DNA of 36,860 bases from Pseudomonadota bacterium. Lineage in GTDB: Bacteria; Pseudomonadota; Gammaproteobacteria; Francisellales; Francisellaceae. The number at the start of each line of letters is the position of its first letter. The first letter of the stretch is position 1. The notes under the pieces were generated by a model. The model ran no database searches. It had not been told where the DNA came from and saw nothing but the letters and a program-made list of their open reading frames with translations. Below are positions 1 to 9,869 of the stretch, piece after piece. The position numbers were made by a program, and so were the translations under genes. The stretch covers positions 1 to 36,860 of the forward strand of contig JAQCCA010000003.1 in NCBI GenBank assembly GCA_027621155.1, read 5' to 3'.

Positions 1-2
1 AA

Positions 3-155
3 ACATTAAATCGAGAAAAATTGCCAAAAATTACGATTTATCAAAATCTAACCTGCTGGGTAGTTACGAAATTATTTGACTTATATATCGACTACGTTCG
101 TCAAAGCAAGATTAACAACGACACAGATCAACCACAAATCTTTATGATTAAATAG
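3..155 (+). CDS. 3' end of an unidentified ORF (partial, enters from the left edge)
   Basis: Open frame from base 3 to TAG at 153-155 (…WVVTKLFDLYIDYVRQSKINNDTDQPQIFMIK*); convergent with lpxK; family not recognised. Confidence 0.4.
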   Translation, partial: TLNREKLPKITIYQNLTCWVVTKLFDLYIDYVRQSKINNDTDQPQIFMIK

Positions 156-197
156 GCAAAAGAAAACCAAAAATAACTGATCAAACAAGTTTCTCTG

Positions 198-1220
198 TTA
201 GAGTTTTCCTCCCTCCTTTCCCCTCTCTAGCAGAGAGAGTTTCTGGCTTAGCGCTTCAAAAAATTCCGCTTCAATTTCAGGCAATATCGCTAAGTAATAC
301 CAATTATCTTTGGCAAATCCTTGGCATTTTACCGCATCTTTGTACGTCATAATCACAGGCTTTTCATCATCCATCGTTTTAAAATCATCAAGTGTAAAGC
401 TGTGATGATCTTTAAAGGCATGCGCCTCAACAATAAAGCCTAGATTGTTTAAGGTATTAAAAAATCGCTTAGGATTACCAATACCTGCCACAGCATAGCA
501 TGTACTCCCCTCGAACTTCAGTAATTGATCAATAGCAAATTGTTGACATGTTGCTAAACTCACTAAGCTTTGTGGCATTAACTGCATATCATATTGTGCT
601 TGATTGCCTACCTTCACCCTGCCACCACCATTGATAACCATCATATCAACTTCTTTTAAACGTGTAATCGGCTCACGCAAAGGACCTGCTGGCAGGCATA
701 GACCATTACCAAATTGACGCTGACCATCAATCACCGCAATTTCTATATCTCGATGCATTGCATAATGCTGTAAACCATCATCGCTGATAATGACATCAAC
801 TGTTTTAAGTTTCTCTTCGATATCTTGAATCGCTTCAACACGCTTAGGCGAAATAACAATCGGAATATCTTGTAGTAATTGATGCAGCATAAAAGGCTCA
901 TCACCACAGATATTTGCTGTCGTTGTCTGATCTATCATAAAAGGATAGTGCCTGGCTTTACCACCATAACCACGAGTAATAATCGCTGGATGATAGCCCC
1001 GCTTTTTTAAATACTGGCAAATGGCCTGCACCACAGGGGTTTTGCCCGTGCCACCAACAGCAATATTGCCAACGACAATCAGCGATAATTTACTGTGATA
1101 AGCATTTTTTTGTAGCTTAACTCTGCGTTTCTTAACAATGTATGAAAAAAGCCATGACAAGGGTGTTAAGATCATTGCGCGCCAAGTCTTATGCGCTGTG
1201 TACCAATCCTTTTGCATCAC
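198..1220 (-). CDS. lpxK: Tetraacyldisaccharide 4'-kinase LpxK
   Basis: VVGNIAVGGTGKTPVVQAI P-loop, ITRGYGGK, DDGLQHY motifs; adjacent to msbA. Confidence 0.95.
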   Translation of the reverse strand: MMQKDWYTAHKTWRAMILTPLSWLFSYIVKKRRVKLQKNAYHSKLSLIVVGNIAVGGTGKTPVVQAICQYLKKRGYHPAIITRGYGGKARHYPFMIDQTTTANICGDEPFMLHQLLQDIPIVISPKRVEAIQDIEEKLKTVDVIISDDGLQHYAMHRDIEIAVIDGQRQFGNGLCLPAGPLREPITRLKEVDMMVINGGGRVKVGNQAQYDMQLMPQSLVSLATCQQFAIDQLLKFEGSTCYAVAGIGNPKRFFNTLNNLGFIVEAHAFKDHHSFTLDDFKTMDDEKPVIMTYKDAVKCQGFAKDNWYYLAILPEIEAEFFEALSQKLSLLERGKEGGKL

Positions 1221-1230
1221 TTAGGACTCT

Positions 1231-2991
1231 TTAATGCAGCGATTGATGATAAAGCTGATAATATAAGCCGTTTTCATTTTGCAATAATGCTTTGTGACTA
1301 CCCATCTCAACAATCTCACCGCCATCCATCACCACGATCTGATCAGCGTGTTCAACCGTTGATAATCTATGGGCGACAACAAACGTCGTGCGATCTTTCA
1401 TTAAGCGCTCTAATGCCTGCTGGACGATGCGCTCAGACTCATTATCCAATGCACTGGTTGCTTCATCTAGGATTAATACCGGCGCATTTTTCAAAAGGGC
1501 TCGAGCAATTGCAACGCGTTGGCGCTGCCCACCAGATAGGCTTAGACCATTTTGACCCACTTCGGTATATAGACCTTTAGGTAACTTCTCAATAAAATCC
1601 CAAGCATTGGCTGCTTTTGCCGCTTGAATCACCTCCTCTTCACTGACCTCGCCATCACGACCGTAAGCGATGTTATGAAAGAGTGTATCATCAAACAGAT
1701 TAACGTGCTGTGACACTAGTGAAATATGACTACGCAGGTTTGCTAAAGTCAGTGATTGCATATCTTCATTATCTAGAAGGATCTGCCCCTTTGTCGGTTG
1801 GTAGAAGCGCGCTAACAAGTTCACCATCGTGGTTTTGCCACCACCCGAGCGCCCAACCAAAGCAATGGTTTGCCCAGGTTTTGCGATTAAATTAATATGT
1901 TTTAATACCACTTGCTGAGACTCTGGGTAAGAGAAGCTTAAATCTTTAAATTCAACTTGCCCTTTGACATGTGATAATTGCTTGGTACCCTTATCTTCTT
2001 CAGATTTTGCATCCAAGATCTCAAAGATATCTTCGGTTGCCGCAATCGCCTTTTGAATGGTTGAGTTAACATTAGTTAAATTTTTAATCGGTTTTAAAAT
2101 CGCCATCATGGATGCAAAAAAAGCAACGAAACCACCGGCATCAAGCCAGCCACCTTCCTTTAAGCCATAGGTTGCCACGATAAACAAAATCACCGCGATA
2201 ACAATCGCACCAATAAATTGAATGATTGGTGAAGATAAACCATCAAGCATCAAGGTTTTGATTTGCTGACGATAGGTGTAGCTTAGATTGTGATCAAACT
2301 TTTGCAGTTGATATTTTTGCCCACCAAAGACGCGGATTTCTTTGTAATTAATCAAGGCTTCTTCGGCAAAGTGTGTTACCGAGCCCATTGCTGATTGGGT
2401 ATTACGGCTATAATGGCGGAATTTTTTACTGATCCATGTGATAAAAACTGCAAGAAAAGGGGCAACAACAATCACCGTAATTGATAATTGCCAACTGGTT
2501 ACGACCATCACAATAATCAATCCAATGACAAAGGTGCCATCTTGCACAACAGTAATAATCGCTGAACCTGTCGCACTGGTTACCTGATCGACGTTATATA
2601 AAAGCTTAGAGAGTAATTTACCTGATGAGGTTTTATCATAATAATGCGCGGGCAGATCTAAAAACTTACCAAACATTCGTTTACGAAAACGATAAACAAC
2701 TTGCGCACCAAGCTTACCCATAAAAAACGATGATAAGAACGAGCCAACACCACGCAAGGTAAACAAAAGCAAAAACACCAAAGCGATGCCCTTTAAAAAC
2801 TCACCCCCTGTTGGCGTAAATCCTTTATTCAATAACGGTTTAATCAAATACATTGCATAGGCATCACACGCCGAATAGATAATACTACCAACGACAGAGA
2901 TCAATAGCAGTGGCCATAATGATCGGACTTCCCATAGTAGTCTTTTGTACAAACTATAGGTTTTCTTATTCGCATTTTCAGAAACGTGCAT
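1231..2991 (-). CDS. msbA: Lipid A export ABC transporter ATP-binding/permease MsbA
   Basis: Six-TM ABC exporter domain, Walker A GRSGGGKTT, signature LSGGQRQRVAIARALL, Walker B LILDEATSALD; paired with lpxK. Confidence 0.95.
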   Translation of the reverse strand: MHVSENANKKTYSLYKRLLWEVRSLWPLLLISVVGSIIYSACDAYAMYLIKPLLNKGFTPTGGEFLKGIALVFLLLFTLRGVGSFLSSFFMGKLGAQVVYRFRKRMFGKFLDLPAHYYDKTSSGKLLSKLLYNVDQVTSATGSAIITVVQDGTFVIGLIIVMVVTSWQLSITVIVVAPFLAVFITWISKKFRHYSRNTQSAMGSVTHFAEEALINYKEIRVFGGQKYQLQKFDHNLSYTYRQQIKTLMLDGLSSPIIQFIGAIVIAVILFIVATYGLKEGGWLDAGGFVAFFASMMAILKPIKNLTNVNSTIQKAIAATEDIFEILDAKSEEDKGTKQLSHVKGQVEFKDLSFSYPESQQVVLKHINLIAKPGQTIALVGRSGGGKTTMVNLLARFYQPTKGQILLDNEDMQSLTLANLRSHISLVSQHVNLFDDTLFHNIAYGRDGEVSEEEVIQAAKAANAWDFIEKLPKGLYTEVGQNGLSLSGGQRQRVAIARALLKNAPVLILDEATSALDNESERIVQQALERLMKDRTTFVVAHRLSTVEHADQIVVMDGGEIVEMGSHKALLQNENGLYYQLYHQSLH

Positions 2992-3089
2992 ATTTTTATC
3001 TTTATTTTATTTAAGAAGCCAAATTGTCACAGAGTTTACCTAAATTTACTGATAACATAAAGAATAAGCTCGCTTAAGCTACAATAAAC

Positions 3090-4211
3090 ATGCAAACGTA
3101 TTTAGTCGGCGGCGCTGTCCGCGATCAATTATTGGACCTCCCTGTCGAGGATCATGACTGGCTTGTGATTAATGCCAAGCCATTAGACATGCTAAAGCTT
3201 GGGTTTATTCAGGTTGGTAAGAATTTCCCCGTGTTTTTGCATCCTGAAACACATGAGGAATATGCACTAGCGCGCACGGAAATTAAAACAGGTCGTGGCT
3301 ATCAAGCCTTTACGTTTAACACGAATGAAGTGTCATTGATTGAAGATTTAAAGCGGCGAGATCTCACGATTAACGCCATGGCAATTGATGAAAATGGGCA
3401 ACTACACGATCCTTTTAATGGTCAAGAAGATATCAAAAACAAAAAGCTTCGTCATGTTAGTGATGCTTTTTGTGAGGATCCTTTGCGCGTGCTGCGTGTT
3501 GCACGCTTTACTGCCAAGCTTCATTACCTTGGATTTACCGTTGCTGATGAAACGTTGAAACTTATGCACGCCATTATTGCTAATAACGAGCTTGAAGCAT
3601 TATCTCACGAGCGCATTTTGCAAGAGTTTGCGCGCGCATTGAACACGCCAAACTTCGAGGTTTTCTTATCGACATTGCAACAATTAGGTGCCTTTGAACA
3701 TATTCTTAAGCCCTTACAAACATTAGCTATAAGTAGACTTAAACCATTATTAGATGCAATTCAATTACAATGTAAAAATCATGACATTTTGTTTGCTCTA
3801 TTGTTGGTGCATTTAGACAGCGAGCAAGCACTTATAGAGGTATTGAATGAGCTTAAACCGCCGAAAAGCACGCAAACACTCAGCCTTAGACTTTATCGTC
3901 ATCATAGGTTTTTCAGCACATTACAACAGTACTCAGAAAAAGATATTTTAAAAGCATTCAAGGCAATTGATGCACTGCGCAATAAATCAGCATTTAATGA
4001 TTTTCAAATAGCACTAAGACATCTTTATCAAAACTCAGCGCATGCCATATTAAATATATCCTTGAGTGACCAAATTCAAAAAGCGTTAACCGAATATGAC
4101 TATGGTTTAGCACTGAAAAATATTCGCAATAAGCAAACGATTGCCAAAACGGTGATGAAGCTACAGTTACAGCTGATCAATGAAATAATCAAGAGCGACT
4201 TACCAAATTAA
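3090..4211 (+). CDS. cca: CCA tRNA nucleotidyltransferase
   Basis: MQTYLVGGAVRDQLLDLPVEDHDWLV, RRDLTINAMA, DPLRVLRVARF motifs. Confidence 0.95.
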   Translation: MQTYLVGGAVRDQLLDLPVEDHDWLVINAKPLDMLKLGFIQVGKNFPVFLHPETHEEYALARTEIKTGRGYQAFTFNTNEVSLIEDLKRRDLTINAMAIDENGQLHDPFNGQEDIKNKKLRHVSDAFCEDPLRVLRVARFTAKLHYLGFTVADETLKLMHAIIANNELEALSHERILQEFARALNTPNFEVFLSTLQQLGAFEHILKPLQTLAISRLKPLLDAIQLQCKNHDILFALLLVHLDSEQALIEVLNELKPPKSTQTLSLRLYRHHRFFSTLQQYSEKDILKAFKAIDALRNKSAFNDFQIALRHLYQNSAHAILNISLSDQIQKALTEYDYGLALKNIRNKQTIAKTVMKLQLQLINEIIKSDLPN

Positions 4212-4218
4212 GTGAAAA

Positions 4219-4236
4219 TAAAGCCTTCGCTTTTTT
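4219..4236 (+). terminator. Possible Rho-independent terminator after cca
   Basis: aaagc-cttc-gcttt followed by a T run; short stem. Confidence 0.45.
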
Positions 4237-4275
4237 ACGCTAAAAACTATAGAATCCTATCTTACACATCGCTAA

Positions 4276-4468
4276 TGGTTTGCGCGAATTTGCGCAACGC
4301 AAGAGGGAATCTGGTGTAACTCCAGAGCTGGCCCGCAGCGGTAATTGGAAACGAACGATACACATTGATTCTTAATCTCTGGGAGTCAATGAAACGCACT
4401 GATTGAAACAATTGGGAAGCAGTATCTAGTAGGTGTTTAAACGCGTCCATAAGCCCGAATATCTGCCA
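4276..4468 (+). promoter_or_regulatory. Cobalamin (B12/adenosylcobalamin) riboswitch upstream of nrdAB
   Basis: Ordered conserved blocks: agaGGGAAtctGGTGtaacTCCagagCTGgCCCGCagcgGTAA … CACTGattgaaacaattGGGAAGc … agcCcGaAtatCTGCCat, spanning about 190 nt and ending about 170 nt before the nrdA ATG. Confidence 0.88.
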
Positions 4469-4639
4469 TTGGTTAATTGATTTATATGTTAAAAAAGCTT
4501 TCGTGGAACAAAGCACACATAGAGTAAAGATACTTGATATTGGTTAATAAACAATAATCAATAGCAACACATTTCTTGCTAACTTATGTCCTTGTTCCCG
4601 ATTGCTTAGTTTAAATTAATCGCGGATAGAGGATAAAAA

Positions 4640-6928
4640 ATGAATGTAAATGTCACCAAACGCTCAGGACGTTTAGAGCCTGTTAATCTGGATAAAATTC
4701 ATCGCGTGATCACTTGGGCTGCTGAAGGTTTAGAGAATGTATCTGTTTCTCAAGTTGAGCTGCAATCGCATATTCAATTATATGAAGGCATGAAAACAGC
4801 GGATATTCAGGCGATTATTATCAAAACGGCTGCTGATTTAATCTCTGAAGAAACACCTGATTATCAATATATGGCAGCGCGCTTAGCGATCTTTCATTTG
4901 CGTAAATTAGCTTATGGCGAATTTGAACCGCCGCATTTATATGATCATGTTAAAACACTGGTCAAAGCAAAAAAATATGATAGTCATTTACTTGATGACT
5001 ATTCTCGTGCTGAGTTCGAGCAAATGAATACGCATATTGATCATTGGCGTGATATGAACTTCACCTATGCTGCGGTGAATCAAATGCAAGGCAAATATCT
5101 TGTGCAAAATCGCGTTACTGGCAAGATATACGAAACACCACAAATGCTTTATATGCTGGTGAGTGCTTGTTTGTTTTCAGAGCATAACAAAGCAACACGC
5201 ATGCAATATGTGCTTAATTTTTATGATGCGATTAGTCAATTTAAGCTCTCTCTACCCACCCCAATTATGGCAGGAGTACGCACACCGACACGACAATTTA
5301 GCTCATGCGTGCTTATTGATACCGATGATAGCTTAGATTCAATCAATGCCTCCGCATCGGCAATTGTCAAGTACGTCTCACAGCGCGCAGGTATTGGCAT
5401 TAATGCCGGCAAAATCCGCGCATTAGGTAGTGAGATTCGTCAAGGTGAAGCACTACACACTGGCTGCATTCCATTTTATAAACATTTCCAAACGGCAGTT
5501 AAATCATGCTCACAAGGGGGTGTGCGTGGTGGTGCGGCTACCTTGTTTTACCCACTGTGGCATTTAGAGGTTGAGTCTCTCTTAGTGCTTAAAAATAACC
5601 GTGGGGTCGAGGATAACCGCATCCGCCACTTAGATTATGGTGTGCAAATCAATCGCTTAATGTACCAACGCTTAATCGAACAAAAGGATATCACATTGTT
5701 TAGCCCCAGTGATGTACCTGGATTATATGATGCTTTTTTTGCTGATCAAAGTGAGTTTGAGAAGCTTTATATTGCTGCAGAAAACACACCCAATATCCGC
5801 AGAAAAACGCTTAAAGCAAGCGAGCTTTTCGCCCTTTTAATGCAGGAGCGTGCGCAAACTGGGCGTATTTACATTCAAAACGTTGATCATTGCAATACGC
5901 ATTCAGCATTTAATGCGCAACTTGCACCGATTAAACAATCTAATTTATGTATGGAGATTACCTTACCCACCAAACCACTTGAGCATATTTTTGATGAAAA
6001 TGGTGAGATTGCACTATGTACTTTATCCGCATTTAATTTAGGCACCATTGACTCTCTTGATGAGCTAGCGTCTTTAGCCACTTTAATTGTCACGGCCTTA
6101 GATCATCTATTAGATTATCAAAACTATCCATTAGCATCGGCTGAAATTCCCGCAAAAGCGCGCCGCAGTTTAGGGGTTGGCGTCATTAACTTTGCTTATT
6201 ACTTGGCTAAAAATCATGTCAAATATAGTGATGGCAGTGCCAATAAGCTAACACATCAAACTTTTGAAGCTATTCAATATTATCTACTTAAAGCATCCAA
6301 TCAGTTAGCCAAAGAAAAAGGCGTTTGCACATACTTCAACGAAACAAGCTATGCCCAAGGATTGCTCCCCATTGATCACTATAAGAAAAGTATCGATGGG
6401 TTTGCTGATTTTTCACTGCAATATGACTGGGAAGCCTTACGCCAAGACATTCAACAACATGGCTTACGCAACTCCACCTTAAGTGCGATCATGCCATCAG
6501 AAACCTCCTCACAAATATCCAACGCCACTAATGGTATTGAACCACCACGTGGTTTGGTCTCGATCAAACAAAGCAAAGACGGGGTATTAAAACAGGTCGT
6601 GCCTGAGATTCAGCGTTTAAAATCTCAATATGAGTTGTTATGGCAAATGCCTAATAATACCGGTTATTTACAGCTATGCGCGATTATTCAGAAATTTATC
6701 GATCAATCAATTTCTGCTAATACCAACTATGATCCACTTAAATTTAATGATCAAAAAGTGCCAATGCAAACATTGATGTCTGATTTATTAATCGCTTATA
6801 AATATGGTTTAAAAACGCTTTACTATCACAACACACGCGATCATGCCAAAGAAAGCAAAGAGCCAACTAATCATACAATCGAGATAGCAGATATCGACGA
6901 ATGCGAATCAGGGGCATGTAAAATATGA
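4640..6928 (+). CDS. nrdA: Ribonucleoside-diphosphate reductase class Ia, alpha subunit
   Basis: 762 aa, collinear with E. coli NrdA; N-terminal ATP-cone ([23 protein letters not shown]), NLCMEI active-site region, C-terminal Cys pair (ECESGACKI). Confidence 0.97.
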   Translation: MNVNVTKRSGRLEPVNLDKIHRVITWAAEGLENVSVSQVELQSHIQLYEGMKTADIQAIIIKTAADLISEETPDYQYMAARLAIFHLRKLAYGEFEPPHLYDHVKTLVKAKKYDSHLLDDYSRAEFEQMNTHIDHWRDMNFTYAAVNQMQGKYLVQNRVTGKIYETPQMLYMLVSACLFSEHNKATRMQYVLNFYDAISQFKLSLPTPIMAGVRTPTRQFSSCVLIDTDDSLDSINASASAIVKYVSQRAGIGINAGKIRALGSEIRQGEALHTGCIPFYKHFQTAVKSCSQGGVRGGAATLFYPLWHLEVESLLVLKNNRGVEDNRIRHLDYGVQINRLMYQRLIEQKDITLFSPSDVPGLYDAFFADQSEFEKLYIAAENTPNIRRKTLKASELFALLMQERAQTGRIYIQNVDHCNTHSAFNAQLAPIKQSNLCMEITLPTKPLEHIFDENGEIALCTLSAFNLGTIDSLDELASLATLIVTALDHLLDYQNYPLASAEIPAKARRSLGVGVINFAYYLAKNHVKYSDGSANKLTHQTFEAIQYYLLKASNQLAKEKGVCTYFNETSYAQGLLPIDHYKKSIDGFADFSLQYDWEALRQDIQQHGLRNSTLSAIMPSETSSQISNATNGIEPPRGLVSIKQSKDGVLKQVVPEIQRLKSQYELLWQMPNNTGYLQLCAIIQKFIDQSISANTNYDPLKFNDQKVPMQTLMSDLLIAYKYGLKTLYYHNTRDHAKESKEPTNHTIEIADIDECESGACKI

Positions 6929-8076
6929 CACAAAGTTACCATTACTCGACCTTTCAAACGACATCAAATAACCAACTGCATGAACCAATGTTTTTTGGCA
7001 CATCAGTTAATGTCTCACGCTTTGATCAACAAAAGCACCCTATTTTTGAACGCTTGATTGAAAAGCAGCTGTCTTTTTTCTGGCGTCCTGAGGAGATTGA
7101 TTTAAGTCGCGATCGTGTTGATTTTCAAAAGTTCAATGCCATTGAAAAGCACATTTTTTTATCTAATCTACAATACCAAACCTTGTTAGACTCAGTGCAA
7201 GGACGCAGTCCAAATATTGCGTTTTTACCGCTTGTCTCGCTACCTGAACTTGAAACGTGGATTGAAACCTGGAGCTTCTTTGAGACAATTCATAGCCGCT
7301 CATACACACATATGGTGCGATCACTTATGGATGATCCAAGCCCTGTATTTAATGCCATTGTTGATAATCCTGAGATCAGAAAACGCGCTGAAAACATTAC
7401 CTATTATTACGATCAGCTGATTATGCAAACACAGCTGTTACAAACACAAGGCACTGGAAGCTATCACATTGATGGTAAAATCATTGAAGTAAGTCAACAG
7501 AGCATTAAAAAAGCACTTTACTTGGCTCTGCATGCTGTTAATGCCCTTGAAGCCATCCGCTTTTATGTCAGCTTTGCCTGCACGTTTGCCTTTTCCGAGC
7601 AGAAGAAACTTGAAGGCTGTGGCAAAATTATGAAGCTGATTGCGCGCGATGAATCGGTGCATTTAACAAGCACTCAGCATATGATTAATATCATTCTCTC
7701 AGGCAAAGATGGCGATCCTGAGTTAACCGAGATTGCTCACAATCTACATGATGAAGCGCAAGCGATTTTCAAAGAAGCCATCGCACAAGAGAAAGCATGG
7801 GCAAAGTATCTGTTTTCACAAGGCTCTATACTGGGATTAAATGAGCAAATCCTTTGTCAATATATTGACTACTTAGCCAAAGAGCGTATGCAAGCTGTAG
7901 GACTTAATACCGATGATATTATCGCGCCCAAAGGCAATCCCATACCGTGGATTAATCATTATCTTAACTCAGATAACGTCCAAGTCGCACCACAAGAAAC
8001 CGAGATTAGCTCGTATCTTGTCGGTCAAATAGATAGTAATGTTGCTGATAATGCCTTTAGTGGTTTTGAACTATAA
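6925..8076 (+). CDS. nrdB: Ribonucleoside-diphosphate reductase class Ia, beta subunit
   Basis: [58 protein letters not shown]; 4-nt overlap with nrdA. Confidence 0.97.
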   Translation: MTQSYHYSTFQTTSNNQLHEPMFFGTSVNVSRFDQQKHPIFERLIEKQLSFFWRPEEIDLSRDRVDFQKFNAIEKHIFLSNLQYQTLLDSVQGRSPNIAFLPLVSLPELETWIETWSFFETIHSRSYTHMVRSLMDDPSPVFNAIVDNPEIRKRAENITYYYDQLIMQTQLLQTQGTGSYHIDGKIIEVSQQSIKKALYLALHAVNALEAIRFYVSFACTFAFSEQKKLEGCGKIMKLIARDESVHLTSTQHMINIILSGKDGDPELTEIAHNLHDEAQAIFKEAIAQEKAWAKYLFSQGSILGLNEQILCQYIDYLAKERMQAVGLNTDDIIAPKGNPIPWINHYLNSDNVQVAPQETEISSYLVGQIDSNVADNAFSGFEL

Positions 8077-8078
8077 CA

Positions 8079-8306
8079 ATGGTTCGTATTAAGCTTAATG
8101 ATCAAATTATAACGATTGATAATAATGAATTAACGATACTTGAATATCTTGAACAACAAGGCATTGCTGCCAACTTTCAGTGCCGCAATGGCGTGTGCGG
8201 TACTTGTCGCTGTCAATTAATCTCAGGGGATATCCAATACATCAAAGAACCATTGGCTTTTATTAAAGACGATGAGGTGCTTATTTGTATTGCTAGAACT
8301 CAGTAA
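8079..8306 (+). CDS. yfaE: 2Fe-2S ferredoxin-like protein of the nrd operon (YfaE-like diferric-tyrosyl radical maintenance)
   Basis: 75 aa with C-x4-C-x2-C (CRNGVCGTCRC) plus a distal Cys; directly follows nrdB. Confidence 0.88.
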   Translation: MVRIKLNDQIITIDNNELTILEYLEQQGIAANFQCRNGVCGTCRCQLISGDIQYIKEPLAFIKDDEVLICIARTQ

Positions 8307-8309
8307 TAC

Positions 8310-8408
8310 TTAACGCCCAATATGTGCAAGGCGTTTGCCTGATTTCAAATTTTGTTCTATTTGCTCTAATGAAACCCCTTTTGTTTCAGGTACAAAGAAT
8401 TTAGTAAA
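8310..8408 (-). pseudogene. 3' remnant of an MFS sugar porter (XylE/GalP/AraE family)
   Basis: Minus-strand reading …FTKFFVPETKGVSLEQIEQNLKSGKRLAHIGR* matches the conserved PETKG…LE-IE-NL C-terminus; no start or TM region present. Confidence 0.8.
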
Positions 8409-8421
8409 GTGATGTACCACC

Positions 8422-8637
8422 TACCCAGGCTTACAGTTATACACCGCAAACTTTTTAAGCGACTGTAATGGCAAGTATGATGAAATATACCAACCATATT
8501 GCGCTGTCTGCTTAGAAACACATGACTATCCCGATGCGCCAAATCATGCTGATTTTCCAAGTATTATCACACCGGCGCATCACTTAAGGAAACATAGCAG
8601 CCGTTATGTATTTTCAACTGCTTTAGCAAAAACATAA
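8422..8637 (+). pseudogene. galM: 3' remnant of aldose 1-epimerase (galM)
   Basis: Plus-strand reading YPGLQLYTANFLSDCNGKYDEIYQPYCAVCLETHDYPDAPNHADFPSIITPAHHLRKHSSRYVFSTALAKT* matches the GalM C-terminus (PGLQ-YT-NFL, CLE-Q-PD-PNH--FPS); in-frame stop at 8410-8412, so 5'-truncated. Confidence 0.82.
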
Positions 8638-9845
8638 TGATCGGGCACACACGTGTTTCTCCCATTTTGCAATTTCTTTAAAAAATAAAGCGCAAAGAGC
8701 GCGCCTGGAATGGACAGCAAACCACCCAAGGTAAACAATACGCCATAACCTAAATGTGCTGCTAAAAACCCACTTATGATCATGCCTGAAATATATATCA
8801 GTAATTCTGCACACACTAGCACGGTAAAGTCAGTTCCCGCCTGCTTTTTCGAGCAATACTCTGTAAATATCGTATAAAGTACAACCATCTCCATTAAGCG
8901 TGATGCCATATTTACAAGCACAACACTAAAGATCAAAACACTTGAATTGATCCCACTTAACGCAATTCCGCCTAAAGAGAAATAACATACACCACGAATA
9001 ATTGCCAACAACCCCAGCATTTTCATGCCTCCTAAGGGCTTAAATAAACAGCTTGCTGTTGTCGCACCTACTAATCCAATCACCGCAGAGCCTATACCCA
9101 TAACAATGCCAATTGTGCTTAAGGGAATCTCAAGATCGACCAAAAAAGCTGACTGCATACCCATAACCAAGCCTTCACAAGCCCGATATATCAAACAGAT
9201 TAAAAGTAACAGTTTAGTTTCTCGGCGTTTAAAAAATGCCATTAATGAAGGCTTATGCTCCTGTACTAATTCAGTGGTATTTTTATTTTCAGTGATAAAA
9301 AACATATAACAGACGATAAACACACAAAGCACTGCCAATAAAGAGGTCACCGCCTGCCAGCCAAGGGTATGGTATAACGATATCAAGAGTGCTCCGCCAA
9401 GCATACTCCCCAGTGTTGTTCCTGCTACTCTAGCAAGGTTTCCCCAATGGAAATGATCTTTATCCAACTGCTCCACTAAGAAGCCATCAATTGCAATATC
9501 CTGTGTTGCCGCAACAGCTGACAACAAAAAGGCTAATAGAAAAATGACGAGCCAATACTCTCTTGGTGTAAATAATGAAAAGATCAATAGCATTACAATC
9601 GTGACAAATTGCAACCCCATAAACCAGCTTTTTCTCTTGCCAATTCTCTTAATATAATAGCGATCGACAAAAGGTGCCCACATAAACTTCACAACCCATG
9701 GCAGCAACAATAACCCGAGCATGCCAATCATCTGTAAGGATATTCCCTCTGCCCTTAATACTGTCGGTAAAGCAAAGGTACAAAAATACAATGGAATGGC
9801 TTGCGCTAAATATAAAACGCCTAAGTTTATAAAACGCTTATTCAT
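8604..9845 (-). CDS. MFS/AmpG-like transporter, RhtX/FptX-type siderophore transporter
   Basis: About 12 TM helices; MNKRFINLGVLYLAQAIPLYFCTFALPTVLRAEG and TQDIAIDGFLVEQL resemble the RhtX/FptX/AmpG family; last gene of the siderophore operon. Confidence 0.8.
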   Translation of the reverse strand: MNKRFINLGVLYLAQAIPLYFCTFALPTVLRAEGISLQMIGMLGLLLLPWVVKFMWAPFVDRYYIKRIGKRKSWFMGLQFVTIVMLLIFSLFTPREYWLVIFLLAFLLSAVAATQDIAIDGFLVEQLDKDHFHWGNLARVAGTTLGSMLGGALLISLYHTLGWQAVTSLLAVLCVFIVCYMFFITENKNTTELVQEHKPSLMAFFKRRETKLLLLICLIYRACEGLVMGMQSAFLVDLEIPLSTIGIVMGIGSAVIGLVGATTASCLFKPLGGMKMLGLLAIIRGVCYFSLGGIALSGINSSVLIFSVVLVNMASRLMEMVVLYTIFTEYCSKKQAGTDFTVLVCAELLIYISGMIISGFLAAHLGYGVLFTLGGLLSIPGALFALYFLKKLQNGRNTCVPDHYVFAKAVENT

Positions 9846-9869
9846 CTGATACCCTCTTATGCCCGTTAT

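Noticed and set aside
1191-1580. 129-aa plus-strand ORF and similar shadow ORFs (e.g. 5850-6041, 9025-9309, 12842-13141, 26507-26842, 29887-30144)
   Set aside because: Shadow frames of strongly supported genes (msbA, nrdA, MFS, monooxygenase, pyrG, argE); no recognisable domain or RBS.
4262-4516. 84-aa ORF on the minus strand
   Set aside because: Lies antisense to the cobalamin riboswitch; the nucleotide-level riboswitch blocks explain the region better.
8366-8560. 64-aa minus-strand ORF
   Set aside because: Spans the junction of the sugar-porter and galM remnants; the upstream part is antisense to galM codons.
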